Source: CAZADH01 sp964483805
Lineage (GTDB): Bacteria > Muiribacteriota > Ozemobacteria > Ozemobacterales > Ozemobacteraceae
Reading direction: 5' to 3'
DNA: 45,876 nucleotides
NCBI GenBank assembly: GCA_964483805.1
Contig: CAZADH010000013.1
Coordinates: forward strand, 1 to 45,876
The notes beneath the pieces were generated by a model that worked only from the letters and a program-made list of their open reading frames with translations, had not been told where the DNA came from and did no database searches. The translations under genes were made by a program, and so were the position numbers. Within the stretch, counting starts at the first letter, position 1, and every line of letters starts with the position of its first letter. Below are positions 1 through 8,776 of the stretch, in pieces.

Positions 1-1834
1 CAACCAGGTCGAGTGCGGCGCGGAAGTGATGCTCGATCGCCGCATCCGGCCGGGCCCGCAGGATCACGCCGCCCAAGAGCGTGCCGCCACTGGCGATGAA
101 GTCGTAGTATTGCAGCACGTGCCCACTGACTGCCGAGTAGAAATCGGCCAGTTGGCGCCGGTAGAAGAAGCGGGTGTAGGCGCCGCCACTGATGCCGTAA
201 TGGATGATCTTGCCGACCCGCCGACCCGCCTCGGAGGTCGCGCCACCCACCACGCTGATCGAGGCTACCGCCGGATCGAGGCGGCCCGCCACGTTCTCGA
301 AGAACGGGGCCAGGTAATCGAGCGCGCCGCGCGCACCCGCATCAGCCGTGGGTTCGACAAAAGCCAACCGCCGCTGCCGGTGGAAATCGTAGGCCAGCAC
401 CGCCTCCAGCTCGAGCGCCGAGTCACCCCCGGCAAACCGGGCCCGGGCCTTGGCCGCCGCCGCGGCATTGCGTGCGGCATCGGGGTGAAACAGGTCGCGG
501 CTGAACAAGGAGTCCCGCAACAGCGCCTCGCAACCGGCGGCGAACTCACCGAACACCCCCGAGGTTTCGGCGTCGGCATCCTCGAGTCGGGCCATCACCG
601 TGCGCACGCGATCTTGTTGCTGGCGAATGCTGGCCGTTTCGAGGTAGTACGTGGCGAAGAGATACAAGGTGACCAGCGCCAGTCCGGCCAGAAAGTAGAG
701 ATCGAACAACACCCGCAAGCGGACAGTGACGACGATCGGCCGGTGGCCGACCACGGTGCGCAGCCCGACGAAGAGCCAGAACAATGCCGGCACCACCATC
801 GGTATCCACGGCATCCGGGCCCACACGCCTTCGTTGTCGTGGGGAATCGGCGACAGCGCCCAGACCTCGTAGTCCTGATCGGCGGCGACCAACTCCTGGC
901 GCAGCCACCAACCGGGCAGGTGGATCCCTCCCGTCAGGCGCGACGGGCGCCGGCCGGCGGCATCGACCGTGCCCCAGAAGCTCACGGCGGCGCGAATGGC
1001 ATCGGGGATCGTGTGACTGCGCGGGAACAGCGGCAGACACTCGGGCCCTGCCTGCGGCAACGGCACCAGCACCGGCAACACGCCGGGATAGGTCTGGGCG
1101 CCGTGTTCCAGCGCATGCACCAGGGGCCGCGCCGTCACGCTGACATGGAACGGCACGACGAGCAGATACGCCGCCACCTCGCGGCCATCGCCGGCCACCG
1201 TGTTCCACAGCGCCAGGCTCGGGCGCCCGGCAAAATCGACCGGGGTCGGCCGACCCTTGCGTTCGCGGGCCAGCACACGGAAACTGGTATCGGCGCCGAA
1301 CACGCCGGCGCACCGGCGCTGCCACAAGGTGCCCTGCGCCGAAGCCGCCGATTCGACCGTCATCAATGCCCCGATCAGGTCCGCGATCATCCGCCCGTTC
1401 GCCGTCGCCAGCCCTTCACCCCGCCGCACCACCAGGCGACCATCGGCCTCGCGACCGAAGGCGTAGAGCAGGGTTCCCAGGGGGCGATGCGACCCGGGAA
1501 AGCCACGAACAAAACCCTGATACAGCCAGGCGCCGTCGCCCCGCGCCGGCTTGCCCTGACGTTGCTCCCGCCGAAGCAATATTTTGTATTGCCGCATCAT
1601 TTCGCCGGCCATGCGGCGGATCTGCGTGGCGATGTCGGCCCCGGCCCGCACCTCGGCCAGGAGACCGGTGGCCCGCTCCTGCCACTGCCTTTCGCGTTGC
1701 TGGACCGCAAACCCATGTCGGATCTCGCCGTCGAGGGTCAATGCCGCCAGCGGCAACCACGACAACAAGAAGGGAAACCACCATGGCCACAGTTGTTTGA
1801 CTCGGGAAATCAGAGCACGCCTTCCTCCGCCCAC
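1..1834 (-). CDS. Membrane sensor-like protein, 3' end beyond the window
   Basis: An open frame on the minus strand runs from about 1834 off the left edge (over 600 codons visible). It encodes a first hydrophobic segment near residues 13-32 (LWPWWFPFLLSWLPLAAL), a roughly 300-residue presumably extracytoplasmic region, a second membrane segment near residue 345 (WIPMVVPALFWLFVGL) and a third near 372-396 (LFDLYFLAGLALVTLYLFA). The remaining visible part is soluble, so any output domain lies mostly beyond the window. The start is uncertain: GTG at 1834 is the only common start codon I found between an upstream in-frame TGA and the first membrane segment, and it has no good ribosome site. The architecture resembles bacterial membrane sensors of the PP2C-phosphatase or cyclase type. 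The divergent STAS gene would suit a phosphatase, but no such domain is visible, so the function is open. Confidence 0.7.
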   Translation of the reverse strand, partial: MGGGRRALISRVKQLWPWWFPFLLSWLPLAALTLDGEIRHGFAVQQRERQWQERATGLLAEVRAGADIATQIRRMAGEMMRQYKILLRREQRQGKPARGDGAWLYQGFVRGFPGSHRPLGTLLYAFGREADGRLVVRRGEGLATANGRMIADLIGALMTVESAASAQGTLWQRRCAGVFGADTSFRVLARERKGRPTPVDFAGRPSLALWNTVAGDGREVAAYLLVVPFHVSVTARPLVHALEHGAQTYPGVLPVLVPLPQAGPECLPLFPRSHTIPDAIRAAVSFWGTVDAAGRRPSRLTGGIHLPGWWLRQELVAADQDYEVWALSPIPHDNEGVWARMPWIPMVVPALFWLFVGLRTVVGHRPIVVTVRLRVLFDLYFLAGLALVTLYLFATYYLETASIRQQQDRVRTVMARLEDADAETSGVFGEFAAGCEALLRDSLFSRDLFHPDAARNAAAAAKARARFAGGDSALELEAVLAYDFHRQRRLAFVEPTADAGARGALDYLAPFFENVAGRLDPAVASISVVGGATSEAGRRVGKIIHYGISGGAYTRFFYRRQLADFYSAVSGHVLQYYDFIASGGTLLGGVILRARPDAAIEHHFRAALDLV

Positions 1835-2034
1835 GTACCGGTCGGGTCGCTTGCGACTGCGCCCTCCATGGCGGGCGGCACTGCGGCATCAGACCCAGGG
1901 ACCGCCCCAGGTCGCGCCGTCCGCACCGGATGTGGTTCCCATGATACCCAGATCCGCCACCGAAAAAAACAACGTTCATGCACAGCGGTTACTTCTCGAA
2001 CGATGGCCGTTGGGGGGCAGGCGCCCGCACCCGT

Positions 2035-2063
2035 TTGCCGCGACGCCGCGCCTTTGGTATATT
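2035..2063 (+). promoter_or_regulatory. Sigma70-like promoter of the STAS/ATPase operon
   Basis: TTGCCG (2035-2040), a 17-nt spacer and TATATT (2058-2063) lie about 40 nt upstream of the STAS start codon. The -10 box is an AT-rich island in GC-rich DNA, and the spacing is ideal. Confidence 0.5.
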
Positions 2064-2101
2064 CGCGCGGACCACCACGTCAAGCGTGCAAGGAGCCTCG
2101 T

Positions 2102-2446
2102 GTGAAGTTCAGCCAACGCCGTGCCGACCCGGCCGTGATCGTGACCCCCGAAGAGGCGCTCGACGCCCAGACTGCCCCGGCCTTCGAACAGGTTCTCATG
2201 CAAAACCTCGCCGACAACCCGGCGCGACTGATCATCGATCTGGGCGTGTTGCGCTTCATCGACAGTTCGGGCATCGGCGCGATCGTGCGCGTGCACCGCG
2301 CCGCGCGCGACCGCAACGTCGTGGTGATCATCGCCGCTGCTTCCGACCGGGTGAAGATGGTGTTCCGGTTGATCAATCTGCACAAGGTTCTCAACATGGT
2401 CGACACTGTCGCCGCCGCCGAGGCGTTCACGCCGCCCCAGGCCTGA
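2102..2446 (+). CDS. STAS-domain anti-sigma-factor-antagonist-like protein
   Basis: A 114-residue single-domain STAS protein of the SpoIIAA/RsbV type. The phospho-acceptor motif is intact (D54-S55-S56-G57 in RFIDSSGIGAIV), and the C-terminal helix pattern (VFRLINLHKVLNM) is typical. Such proteins toggle between phosphorylated and free forms to release a partner switch, usually with an HPK-like kinase and a PP2C phosphatase; neither is visible here, although the divergent truncated membrane gene could be the phosphatase. The GTG start at 2102 is chosen because AAGGAG lies about 7 nt upstream. The same frame is open far upstream on the plus strand, but that extension is antisense to the minus-strand membrane gene and is not protein-like. 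The gene is 19 nt from the next one, probably co-transcribed. Confidence 0.85.
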   Translation: MKFSQRRADPAVIVTPEEALDAQTAPAFEQVLMQNLADNPARLIIDLGVLRFIDSSGIGAIVRVHRAARDRNVVVIIAAASDRVKMVFRLINLHKVLNMVDTVAAAEAFTPPQA

Positions 2447-2465
2447 GCCGAACAGGAAGACAAGC

Positions 2466-3662
2466 ATGCTGCTGGCGATCAAAGGACTCAGCGACAAAGA
2501 CCTCGACTTGCTGCACAAACACCTGAGCCTGCGTGAAATCGGCAAGAGCGCGGTGATTTTCGAAGAGGCAACAACTGCAAATACAATGTATTTCGTCGAG
2601 TCGGGCGCGGTCAAGACCGTGCACCGCTCGGCCCTCGACGGTCGCGACGACCAGGTGGTCGCGGTGTGCAAACCCGGCGGCTTCTTCGGCGAAGAGGCTG
2701 TGCTCGGCGAGAACCAGCGGTATCTCACCACCGCCGTCGCCCTGGAGGCCACCCGGGTGCTCGTGTTGACCCAGGCGGCCCTGCAAGACCTGATGACCGA
2801 GTCGATCGGCACGGGCACCAAGCTGCTCTTGGGCATCAGCCGCAACTACCGCGAGTCGATTTCCGGCAACGAACCGACCGCCCGCACCATCGTGGTCACC
2901 GCCGCCAAAGCCGGCACCGGTGCGACCACCACCGCGGTGAATCTGGCGGTGGCGTTGCGGCGCCGCACCAACAAACGCGTGGCTCTGCTCGATCTCGATC
3001 TGCAGATGGGCAATGCGGCGATGTTCCTCAACATGCCGCCCAATCCCAACATCGCCCGCCTCGTGCAAATGGAGGAGTCGCTGGTCTACGACCGTATCCG
3101 CTGGTTCATGGTCAACGCCTGCGGCGTCGATTCGCTGTGGGCGGCCGAGGCTCCGCAGGAAGCCGAACTGATCACCCGCGCCGGCGTGAACCAGATCCTG
3201 CAGGAGTGCCAACGGCACTACGATTACGTCGTTGTCGATCTGCAAAGTCACATCGACGATGTCACCTTGCTGTTATGGGACCGCGCCGATACGCTCGTGC
3301 TGGTCGGGCAACCCGACTTGCCTTCGTTGCAGCGTTTTCGCACCCTGATCAAGGTGATCGAGCGCCTCGACTACCCGCGCGAGAAATACGTCACCGTGCT
3401 CAACCGGTTTGCCCCGGAGGGTCACGAGTTTCTCGCCGAGTACGCCAAGGTTCTGCCCGCGCCACAGATCACGATCACCGAGAACGCGGCGGCGGCCCGG
3501 GAGGCCCAGTTCCACGGCACGCCGTTCGCCGCCGACCCCGCGCATCCGCTGGCGGCCGGCATTCACCGCCTCGTCGATCAGTGCACCGGCGCCACGCCCC
3601 AGACCGCCCCCCACGACGCCGGCTGGTTCGGCCGCATCAAGGGGTTGCTCGGCGCTTCATAA
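2466..3662 (+). CDS. Cyclic-nucleotide-binding domain fused to CpaE/TadZ-like ATPase
   Basis: 398 residues. Residues about 10-130 form a cNMP-binding (CRP-like) beta-barrel with the conserved GGFFGEEAVLGE phosphate-cassette region. Residues about 140-370 form a MinD/ParA-family domain with the P-loop at K148-A-G-T-G-A-T-T, a second acidic motif near 175 (LLDLDLQMGN), and a long C-terminal half typical of CpaE/TadZ. The P-loop has GAT in place of GKT, a substitution seen in CpaE-type proteins that position Tad pili or polar complexes. There is no DNA-binding HTH after the cNMP domain, so it is not a transcription factor. I infer nucleotide-second-messenger control of a localisation ATPase. ATG 2466 has AGGAAG upstream. 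The ATAC-N3-GTAT dyad at 2581 lies inside the cNMP domain. Confidence 0.85.
   Translation: MLLAIKGLSDKDLDLLHKHLSLREIGKSAVIFEEATTANTMYFVESGAVKTVHRSALDGRDDQVVAVCKPGGFFGEEAVLGENQRYLTTAVALEATRVLVLTQAALQDLMTESIGTGTKLLLGISRNYRESISGNEPTARTIVVTAAKAGTGATTTAVNLAVALRRRTNKRVALLDLDLQMGNAAMFLNMPPNPNIARLVQMEESLVYDRIRWFMVNACGVDSLWAAEAPQEAELITRAGVNQILQECQRHYDYVVVDLQSHIDDVTLLLWDRADTLVLVGQPDLPSLQRFRTLIKVIERLDYPREKYVTVLNRFAPEGHEFLAEYAKVLPAPQITITENAAAAREAQFHGTPFAADPAHPLAAGIHRLVDQCTGATPQTAPHDAGWFGRIKGLLGAS
2581..2591. repeat. Dispersed dyad ATAC-AAT-GTAT
   Basis: Exact copy of ATAC-N3-GTAT, flanked A...T, inside the cNMP-domain coding region. It encodes NTMY. Confidence 0.7.
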
Positions 3663-3673
3663 ATACAGGGTAT
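3663..3673. repeat. Dispersed dyad ATAC-AGG-GTAT
   Basis: Exact copy that exactly fills the 11-nt gap between the stop codons of two convergent genes (3662 and 3674). Confidence 0.7.
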
Positions 3674-4021
3674 TTACTCGCCCCGCGGGTCGTTTGCACC
3701 GCCCGAAACCGGCGGGTTTGCGTCGGTGCCGGCGTGGTCCTCCTGCTCGCGTCGCTGCTGCACATCGCGGTGAAACCGAATCACCTCGGGTGGAATCAAC
3801 TTGATGGCCAGCAACACGAGCAACGGCACCACGATGATGTCGTCGAGCAGTCCGATGATCGGAATGAAATCGGGGATCAGATCGATCGGCGACAAGGCGT
3901 ACGCCAACGCCAGCATCAACAACCAGTACGCCGCCGCCGGCACGCGCGGATCGGCGTGCAGAGCCCGGATGAACGCAACCTCGCGCGCGATGCGCAACCG
4001 ACACCAATCGATCAATGCCAT
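3674..4021 (-). CDS. DUF1232 (YkvA-like) small membrane protein
   Basis: 115 residues. The DUF1232 hallmark YALSPIDLIPDFIPIIGLLDD is followed by a second hydrophobic stretch, giving two membrane segments and a charged C-terminal tail. Family members are small inner-membrane proteins of unknown biochemical role. The gene is convergent with the CpaE-like gene, with only one dyad motif between the two stops. ATG 4021 is preceded by an AGGAGGA-type ribosome site on the minus strand (forward TCCTCCT near 4029). Confidence 0.85.
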   Translation of the reverse strand: MALIDWCRLRIAREVAFIRALHADPRVPAAAYWLLMLALAYALSPIDLIPDFIPIIGLLDDIIVVPLLVLLAIKLIPPEVIRFHRDVQQRREQEDHAGTDANPPVSGGANDPRGE

Positions 4022-4155
4022 GCGTGTTCCTCCTCGCTGCAGCCGTCACATCCCAAGCGACCGCGCCAAAATAGCGTGAACTTTTGGCCGTCGCCCCGTG
4101 TCTAATGGCTCGAGAGCCCACCATGCCAACAACCCACGCGTGTCGACGAACCGTT

Positions 4156-4253
4156 GCGATGGTAGTCCGTTGTGCCCCCCGGTTGCAACCGGTCGGCGGA
4201 TTGACACCACACAACCATCGGTACTACCATGCGCCCACGGACCTGCCCGTCCG
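4156..4253 (+). other. Structured leader region upstream of the MFS gene
   Basis: Arms ATGGTAGT (4159-4166) and ACTACCAT (4223-4230) can pair around a perfect 14-bp palindrome, CCGGTTGCAACCGG (4179-4192). A second small hairpin, CGGAC/GTCCG (4238-4253), lies just before a strong GAGGAG site. It matches no riboswitch class I recognise; it could be an RNA element or an operator cluster. Confidence 0.3.
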
Positions 4254-4309
4254 CCGAGGAGCATCGATGACCGCCGCCCCCCCGGGGCCCGACGACGCCG
4301 TCACACCAC

Positions 4310-5611
4310 ATGATCACCTACATCGTCATGGCCCAGACCTTTTCCCGACCCATCCGGCGACTGCTGGTCGCCCAGGGGATGGTCGGGCTCGGCGGCGGCA
4401 TTTTTTCGGTGTTGCTCAATCTCTATCTCAAATCATTGGGCTACGACGAAGAGATCATCGGGCGCTTGCTCGCCCTGCAGTCGGCGACGGCGGCATTTGC
4501 CTCGATCCCGCTGGGAACGTTGGCCGACCGCACCTCACGTCGCACCGCCTACCTGGCCGGCCTCGCCTTTCTGGTCGTCGGTTCGGTGATCTGCGCCCAG
4601 AGCGAGCAACTCTGGATCCTCGTCATTGCCTCGGCGATCAGCGGCGTCGGCAACGGCGGCATGATGGTCTCGGTGCAGCCGTTCCTGCAGGAAAACAGCC
4701 GCCGCCGCCAACGTCCGTATCTGTTCAGCGTCAACTTCACGATCATGCTGTTGATGAGCATCGCCGCCGGGGTCATCGCCGGTTGGCTCCCGGCCTGGCT
4801 GAACTCCCTGGGCATCGGGCTGCATCCCGAGTCGGTGCCGACCCTGCGCACGGTGCTGTTGCTCGGGGTGGGCTGCATGTTGCTGGCCTTTGCGCCCGCG
4901 TTGCGCCTGCCGCACGCACAGCCCGGCACCGGGACGAGCAATACATTGTCTGCACCTCGATCCACGCCACTCGAAGCGGCGCCGGCACCGACACCGCCGA
5001 CAACCGCAGCCTGGACCGACGAAGACCGCCGCGCCATGGCCCTGATCACCCGCTTTGCCATCGCCGACATTTTGATCGGGGCCGGCGCCGGCCTGATCGT
5101 ACCGTATTTCAATCTGTATTTCCGCGACTGGGTGAACGCCTCGGTCGCCCAGATCGGCACGGTCTTCGCCGTCGGCCAACTGGGCACGGCCCTGGGCGGC
5201 ATCGCCTCGCCCTGGATCTCGCGCCGGTTCGGGCTGGTGGGCGGCGTGGTCTGGACGCAGGTGCTGTCGCTGCCGTTCATGCTGATCATGGCCTGGCGTC
5301 ACGAGTATTTCATCTGCGCTGTCTGTTACTTCTTTCGCGGCGCGTTCATGAACATGAACACGCCGATCCGGCAGGGCACGCTGATGGAACTGATGCCGGC
5401 CCCGTGGCGCGCCCGGGCGGCCGCCGCCGAGTCGATCGCCTGGAACCTCGCCTGGTCGGTGTCGATGCTGTTCTCCGGCGGGTTGATCCGCACCCACGGT
5501 TACGATTTCTGCCTGCACATCACCTTTGTCTGTTATCTCGTTTCCGCTCTGCTCTACTACCGCTTTTTCGCCCCTCTGCTGTCCAATCCTGATGCGAGGC
5601 CACGCGTATGA
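4310..5611 (+). CDS. Major facilitator superfamily transporter
   Basis: About 430 residues with roughly 12 hydrophobic segments and the MFS loop 2-3 signature (GTLADRTSRRTAYLAG). The central cytoplasmic loop is low-complexity (about residues 205-240). Substrate unknown; exporters of this form often move drugs or metabolites. It is the first gene of the export operon: its stop overlaps the TolC start by 4 nt. The start is uncertain. ATG 4310 and the in-frame ATG 4328 both lack a good ribosome site, whereas the only strong one (GAGGAG near 4256) precedes ATG 4267, which is out of frame. A C7 run lies between them at about 4277-4283, so a one-base sequencing error or real shift there could connect ATG 4267 to the transporter frame. 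Confidence 0.85.
   Translation: MITYIVMAQTFSRPIRRLLVAQGMVGLGGGIFSVLLNLYLKSLGYDEEIIGRLLALQSATAAFASIPLGTLADRTSRRTAYLAGLAFLVVGSVICAQSEQLWILVIASAISGVGNGGMMVSVQPFLQENSRRRQRPYLFSVNFTIMLLMSIAAGVIAGWLPAWLNSLGIGLHPESVPTLRTVLLLGVGCMLLAFAPALRLPHAQPGTGTSNTLSAPRSTPLEAAPAPTPPTTAAWTDEDRRAMALITRFAIADILIGAGAGLIVPYFNLYFRDWVNASVAQIGTVFAVGQLGTALGGIASPWISRRFGLVGGVVWTQVLSLPFMLIMAWRHEYFICAVCYFFRGAFMNMNTPIRQGTLMELMPAPWRARAAAAESIAWNLAWSVSMLFSGGLIRTHGYDFCLHITFVCYLVSALLYYRFFAPLLSNPDARPRV
4941..4951. repeat. Near-match of the dispersed dyad (ATACATTGTCT)
   Basis: One mismatch from ATAC-N3-GTAT, located in the variable central loop of the MFS gene where codon use briefly turns AT-rich. Confidence 0.35.
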
Positions 5612-7170
5612 TCAACTGCACGATTTTGTTTGATGTTGTATTTACTGCCCGCGTTCGTCGTCACTGCGCCGTCGCGGCTCTGTTTGCGCTCGCGCTCGTG
5701 CTCGGCGGCGGTCCGGCTTCTGCCGGGGATTTCGCCGACCCCGAACTGACGGCGGCCGGCGCGACCGAACCGGCGGCGCTCCCCGCCACGGAACCGGCGG
5801 CCCCGGCACGCATCCCCCTGGTTATTCCGGCCACGATCGCGTCGACAACTCTGGCAACGATTGCCACCACCGGTTGGTCGCTCGAGCAGTGCCTCGATTA
5901 CGCGCTCGCCCATCACCCCGACCTGATCGCGGCCCGTCATGCCATCGTCGCCGCCGAGACGGGGCGCGGCCAGGTCCAGGCCACCCTCAAGCCGCACCTC
6001 GATGTGCGCGGTTCCTGGAGCCAGCAACATGTCGATGCCCGCCCGACCTACAGTGAGGCCGCGCGCGCCCTGATCGACCGCACCGTCGACAGTTACGCGG
6101 GTTCGTTGGGTTACAGCCAGACCATCCTCGACTGGGGCCGCACCCGCGCCCGCCTCGCCACCGTCGATACCCAGATTGCCGCCGCCCGTGCCCGCTACCA
6201 ACAACAGGTGATCGCCGTGGCCAACGCGGTCAAGGTCGCCTTCTACCAGGTCACGCAGGCCGCCGCGCTCGAGGCGGTGCAACGCGAGGCCGTGCAGGGT
6301 TATGCCGAGCATCTCGACCGTGCCCGCGGCCTGGTCGAGACGGGGTCGCGCCCGCCCTACGACATCACCAAGGCCGAGTACGACCTGGCAAACTCGCGCA
6401 TGTCGCTGATCCGCGCCCAGAGCACCTGGCAAAATGCCCTGTCGCGCCTGGCCCGGGCAATCGGCGCCACAGCAACACTTCGTATTGCTCTTCCGCAAGA
6501 CGAGCGGACCGCCGACGCCACCCTGCCCCCGACCGTCGCCCTGGTCGAGCGCGCCTTCACCCTGCGCCCCGACCTGTTGATCGCCCAGACGACGCTGGCC
6601 GCCCGCGAACGCGGCCTCGACGAGATCAAGAAGAGCCTGCAGCCCTCGCTTTCGGGGCAGATCCAGTACAACTTCAGCGGTACCACCGCGCCGCCCGACC
6701 GCACCTGGACCGCCGGCATGACCCTGAGCAAGACCGTGCTCGACGGCAAACTGCAGCGCCACCAGCTCGACGAGGCCCGCGCCAATATCGATACCGCGCA
6801 GGCCCAACTCGACAGTGCGCGCCTGACCGCCCGTTCGGGGGTCGAGACCGCGGTCAACGCCGTCACCGATGCCCGCCAGCGCCTGGCCACCGCCCGCACC
6901 CTCATCGCCCAGGCCAGCGACACGCTCAACCTCGCCGAAGGTCGCTACGACTCCGGCGTCGGGTCCGCCATCGAGGTGACCGATGCCCGCACCCAGTACG
7001 TGGCGGCGCGTGGCGAGTTGATTCAGGCCATCTACGACGGGCACATCGCCCTGGCCAATCTCGAACTGGCTGTCGGCGGGCCGGTTGCCGACAGCCCCGG
7101 TGCAGCCACGGAGGCAGCCACCGCCACTCCGGTGGTGCCGCCCGCTGCGCAGAAAGAAGAGTCGCGATGA
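5608..7170 (+). CDS. TolC-family outer-membrane efflux protein
   Basis: 520 residues. The signal peptide (RRHCAVAALFALALVLGGGPASAG) is followed by a Pro/Ala-rich linker and two outer-membrane-efflux repeats rich in long helices (for example TLAARERGLDEIKKSLQPSL and LNLAEGRYDSGVGSAIEVTDA). The trimer would form the periplasm-spanning duct for the downstream MacA/MacB-like pump. ATG 5608 overlaps the MFS stop, and the 3' end overlaps the MacA-like start by 4 nt, so the genes are translationally coupled. An ortholog-level name cannot be assigned from sequence alone. Confidence 0.9.
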   Translation: MINCTILFDVVFTARVRRHCAVAALFALALVLGGGPASAGDFADPELTAAGATEPAALPATEPAAPARIPLVIPATIASTTLATIATTGWSLEQCLDYALAHHPDLIAARHAIVAAETGRGQVQATLKPHLDVRGSWSQQHVDARPTYSEAARALIDRTVDSYAGSLGYSQTILDWGRTRARLATVDTQIAAARARYQQQVIAVANAVKVAFYQVTQAAALEAVQREAVQGYAEHLDRARGLVETGSRPPYDITKAEYDLANSRMSLIRAQSTWQNALSRLARAIGATATLRIALPQDERTADATLPPTVALVERAFTLRPDLLIAQTTLAARERGLDEIKKSLQPSLSGQIQYNFSGTTAPPDRTWTAGMTLSKTVLDGKLQRHQLDEARANIDTAQAQLDSARLTARSGVETAVNAVTDARQRLATARTLIAQASDTLNLAEGRYDSGVGSAIEVTDARTQYVAARGELIQAIYDGHIALANLELAVGGPVADSPGAATEAATATPVVPPAAQKEESR

Positions 7171-8771
7171 AGAAGCTCCTCGTTCTCGCCCTGATCCTGG
7201 GCGTCATCGGTTACGGTATTTACTTCGTATGGCAGAAGCATTCGACCACCAAGGTCACCCAGTTCGACACGGAACGGGTGAGCGAAGGTCCAATCGACCA
7301 GGTGATCAGCACCACCGGCTCGTTGTCGGCCCTGACCACCGTCGACGTCGGCAGCCAGATCAGCGGTATCCTCGCCACGATCACCGTCGATTTCAACTCG
7401 GTGGTCAAGGCCGGCCAGTTGCTCGCCCAGATCGACCCGTCGACCTACCTGGCGCAGGAACAGCAATCGCTGGCCAACATCGCCGGCGCTCGCGCCCAGG
7501 AGCGTCAAGCCACGGCGCAACTCGAGAATCTCGAGAGCAGCAAACACCAGGCGCTGGCCGACCTTGCCACCGCGAAGGCAAACCGCGAGAAGTCACAGGC
7601 CTCGCTCACCGACGCCGAGCGCGCCTTCAAGCGCGCCGTCGATCTGTTCGCGCGCAAGTTGATCGCGGCCGCCGACCGTGACAGCGCCGAGACCGGCCGC
7701 CAGGGCGCCGCCGCTGCGGTCAAAGGCAGCGAAGCCGCGATCGAGGCAGCCCAGGCGCGCTTGCAGGCGATCGAAGCGCAGAAACGCGCCCAGAGTGCCA
7801 GTATCGAGGCCGCGGGCGCCCAGATCAAGCAGAACGAGGCGTCGCTGTCGATGGTGCGCATCAACCTCGAACGCACCCGTATCGTCTCGCCCATCGATGG
7901 CGTCGTCATCTCACGCGCCGTCGACGTCGGCCAGACCGTGGCCGCCAGCCTGCAAGCCCCGGTCTTGTTCTCGATCGCCAACGATCTGCGCAAGATGCAG
8001 ATCAACACCTCGGTCGACGAGGCCGACATCGGCAAGATCGCCAAGGGTCAGAGCGCGAGTTTCACGGTCGACGCCTACCCCAAGCGGGTGTATCGCGGCG
8101 TCGTCGACCAGGTGCGCCTGGCCCCGACGATCACCCAGAACGTGGTCACCTACGCCGTGATGATCAACGTCGACAACAACGATCTGACGCTGCTGCCCGG
8201 CATGACCGCCAATGTCACCATCCATGTCGACCGGCGCGATCACGTGCTGCGCCTGCCCAACAAGGCGCTCTATTTCAAGCCACCAGAGGACCTGATCAAC
8301 CAGTACGGCCGCTGGTCGAGCACCGACACGGTGCGCATCTGGAAGGTCGACCGCACGCAACGGCGGCGCGACGACAAAGACAACGGGAGCGCCGACAGCA
8401 TCGGCAGCAATACACCAAGTGTCAATGGCGAGCGCCGGCGTGGCCCGGCCGCCGAGGGTTCCGGACTGACCGTCGGTGACGAATCCGGCGATGGCTCAGC
8501 GGGCGGCGAGGGCAGCGATGCCCCGCGACGATGGCGACGCAGTGGCCGCGGCAACGCGCCGGTCACCGCCGATCTGCTGGTTCCCGTCGAGGTCGAGGTC
8601 GGTCTGGCCGACAGCGACTACACCGAAATCGTCGCGGGCGAACTCAATCGCGGCGACCAAATCGTGGTCGGCATCGGCTCCGGCGGCAGCGGTCGCGGCG
8701 GCGGCGGCGGCGGTGGTGGTGGCAGCGGCTCCGGACGCAGCCCGTTGCGACGACTGACGCGCATGCGTTAA
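7167..8771 (+). CDS. macA: MacA-type membrane fusion protein (RND/HlyD family adaptor)
   Basis: 534 residues. An N-terminal membrane anchor (LLVLALILGVIGYGIYFVW) is followed by a split biotinyl-lipoyl-like domain, a long coiled-coil hairpin (about residues 95-225, Ala/Gln/Glu-rich), the returning lipoyl half (RTRIVSPIDGVVISRAVDVGQ) and a beta-barrel (SVDEADIGKIAKGQ). The C-terminal membrane-proximal domain is interrupted by about 90 residues of charged low-complexity sequence and ends in a polyglycine tract, which is unusual. It would link the inner-membrane ABC pump to the TolC-like protein. It sits between the two, with a 4-nt overlap upstream and a 5-nt gap downstream. Confidence 0.9.
   Translation: MKKLLVLALILGVIGYGIYFVWQKHSTTKVTQFDTERVSEGPIDQVISTTGSLSALTTVDVGSQISGILATITVDFNSVVKAGQLLAQIDPSTYLAQEQQSLANIAGARAQERQATAQLENLESSKHQALADLATAKANREKSQASLTDAERAFKRAVDLFARKLIAAADRDSAETGRQGAAAAVKGSEAAIEAAQARLQAIEAQKRAQSASIEAAGAQIKQNEASLSMVRINLERTRIVSPIDGVVISRAVDVGQTVAASLQAPVLFSIANDLRKMQINTSVDEADIGKIAKGQSASFTVDAYPKRVYRGVVDQVRLAPTITQNVVTYAVMINVDNNDLTLLPGMTANVTIHVDRRDHVLRLPNKALYFKPPEDLINQYGRWSSTDTVRIWKVDRTQRRRDDKDNGSADSIGSNTPSVNGERRRGPAAEGSGLTVGDESGDGSAGGEGSDAPRRWRRSGRGNAPVTADLLVPVEVEVGLADSDYTEIVAGELNRGDQIVVGIGSGGSGRGGGGGGGGGSGSGRSPLRRLTRMR
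7220..7230. repeat. Near-match of the dispersed dyad (TTACTTCGTAT)
   Basis: One mismatch, within the membrane-anchor codons of the MacA-like gene. Confidence 0.3.
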
Positions 8772-8776
8772 CTTAC

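Noticed and set aside
26..2101. Very long plus-strand open frame preceding the STAS gene
   Set aside because: It is antisense to a convincing minus-strand membrane protein, is Arg/Pro/Gln-rich and has no domain. Only its last 345 nt (from GTG 2102) are real.
8701..8750. Polyglycine tract at the MacA-like C-terminus as a frameshift artefact
   Set aside because: The frame continues cleanly to a stop 5 nt before the next start codon, and such tracts occur at adaptor termini.
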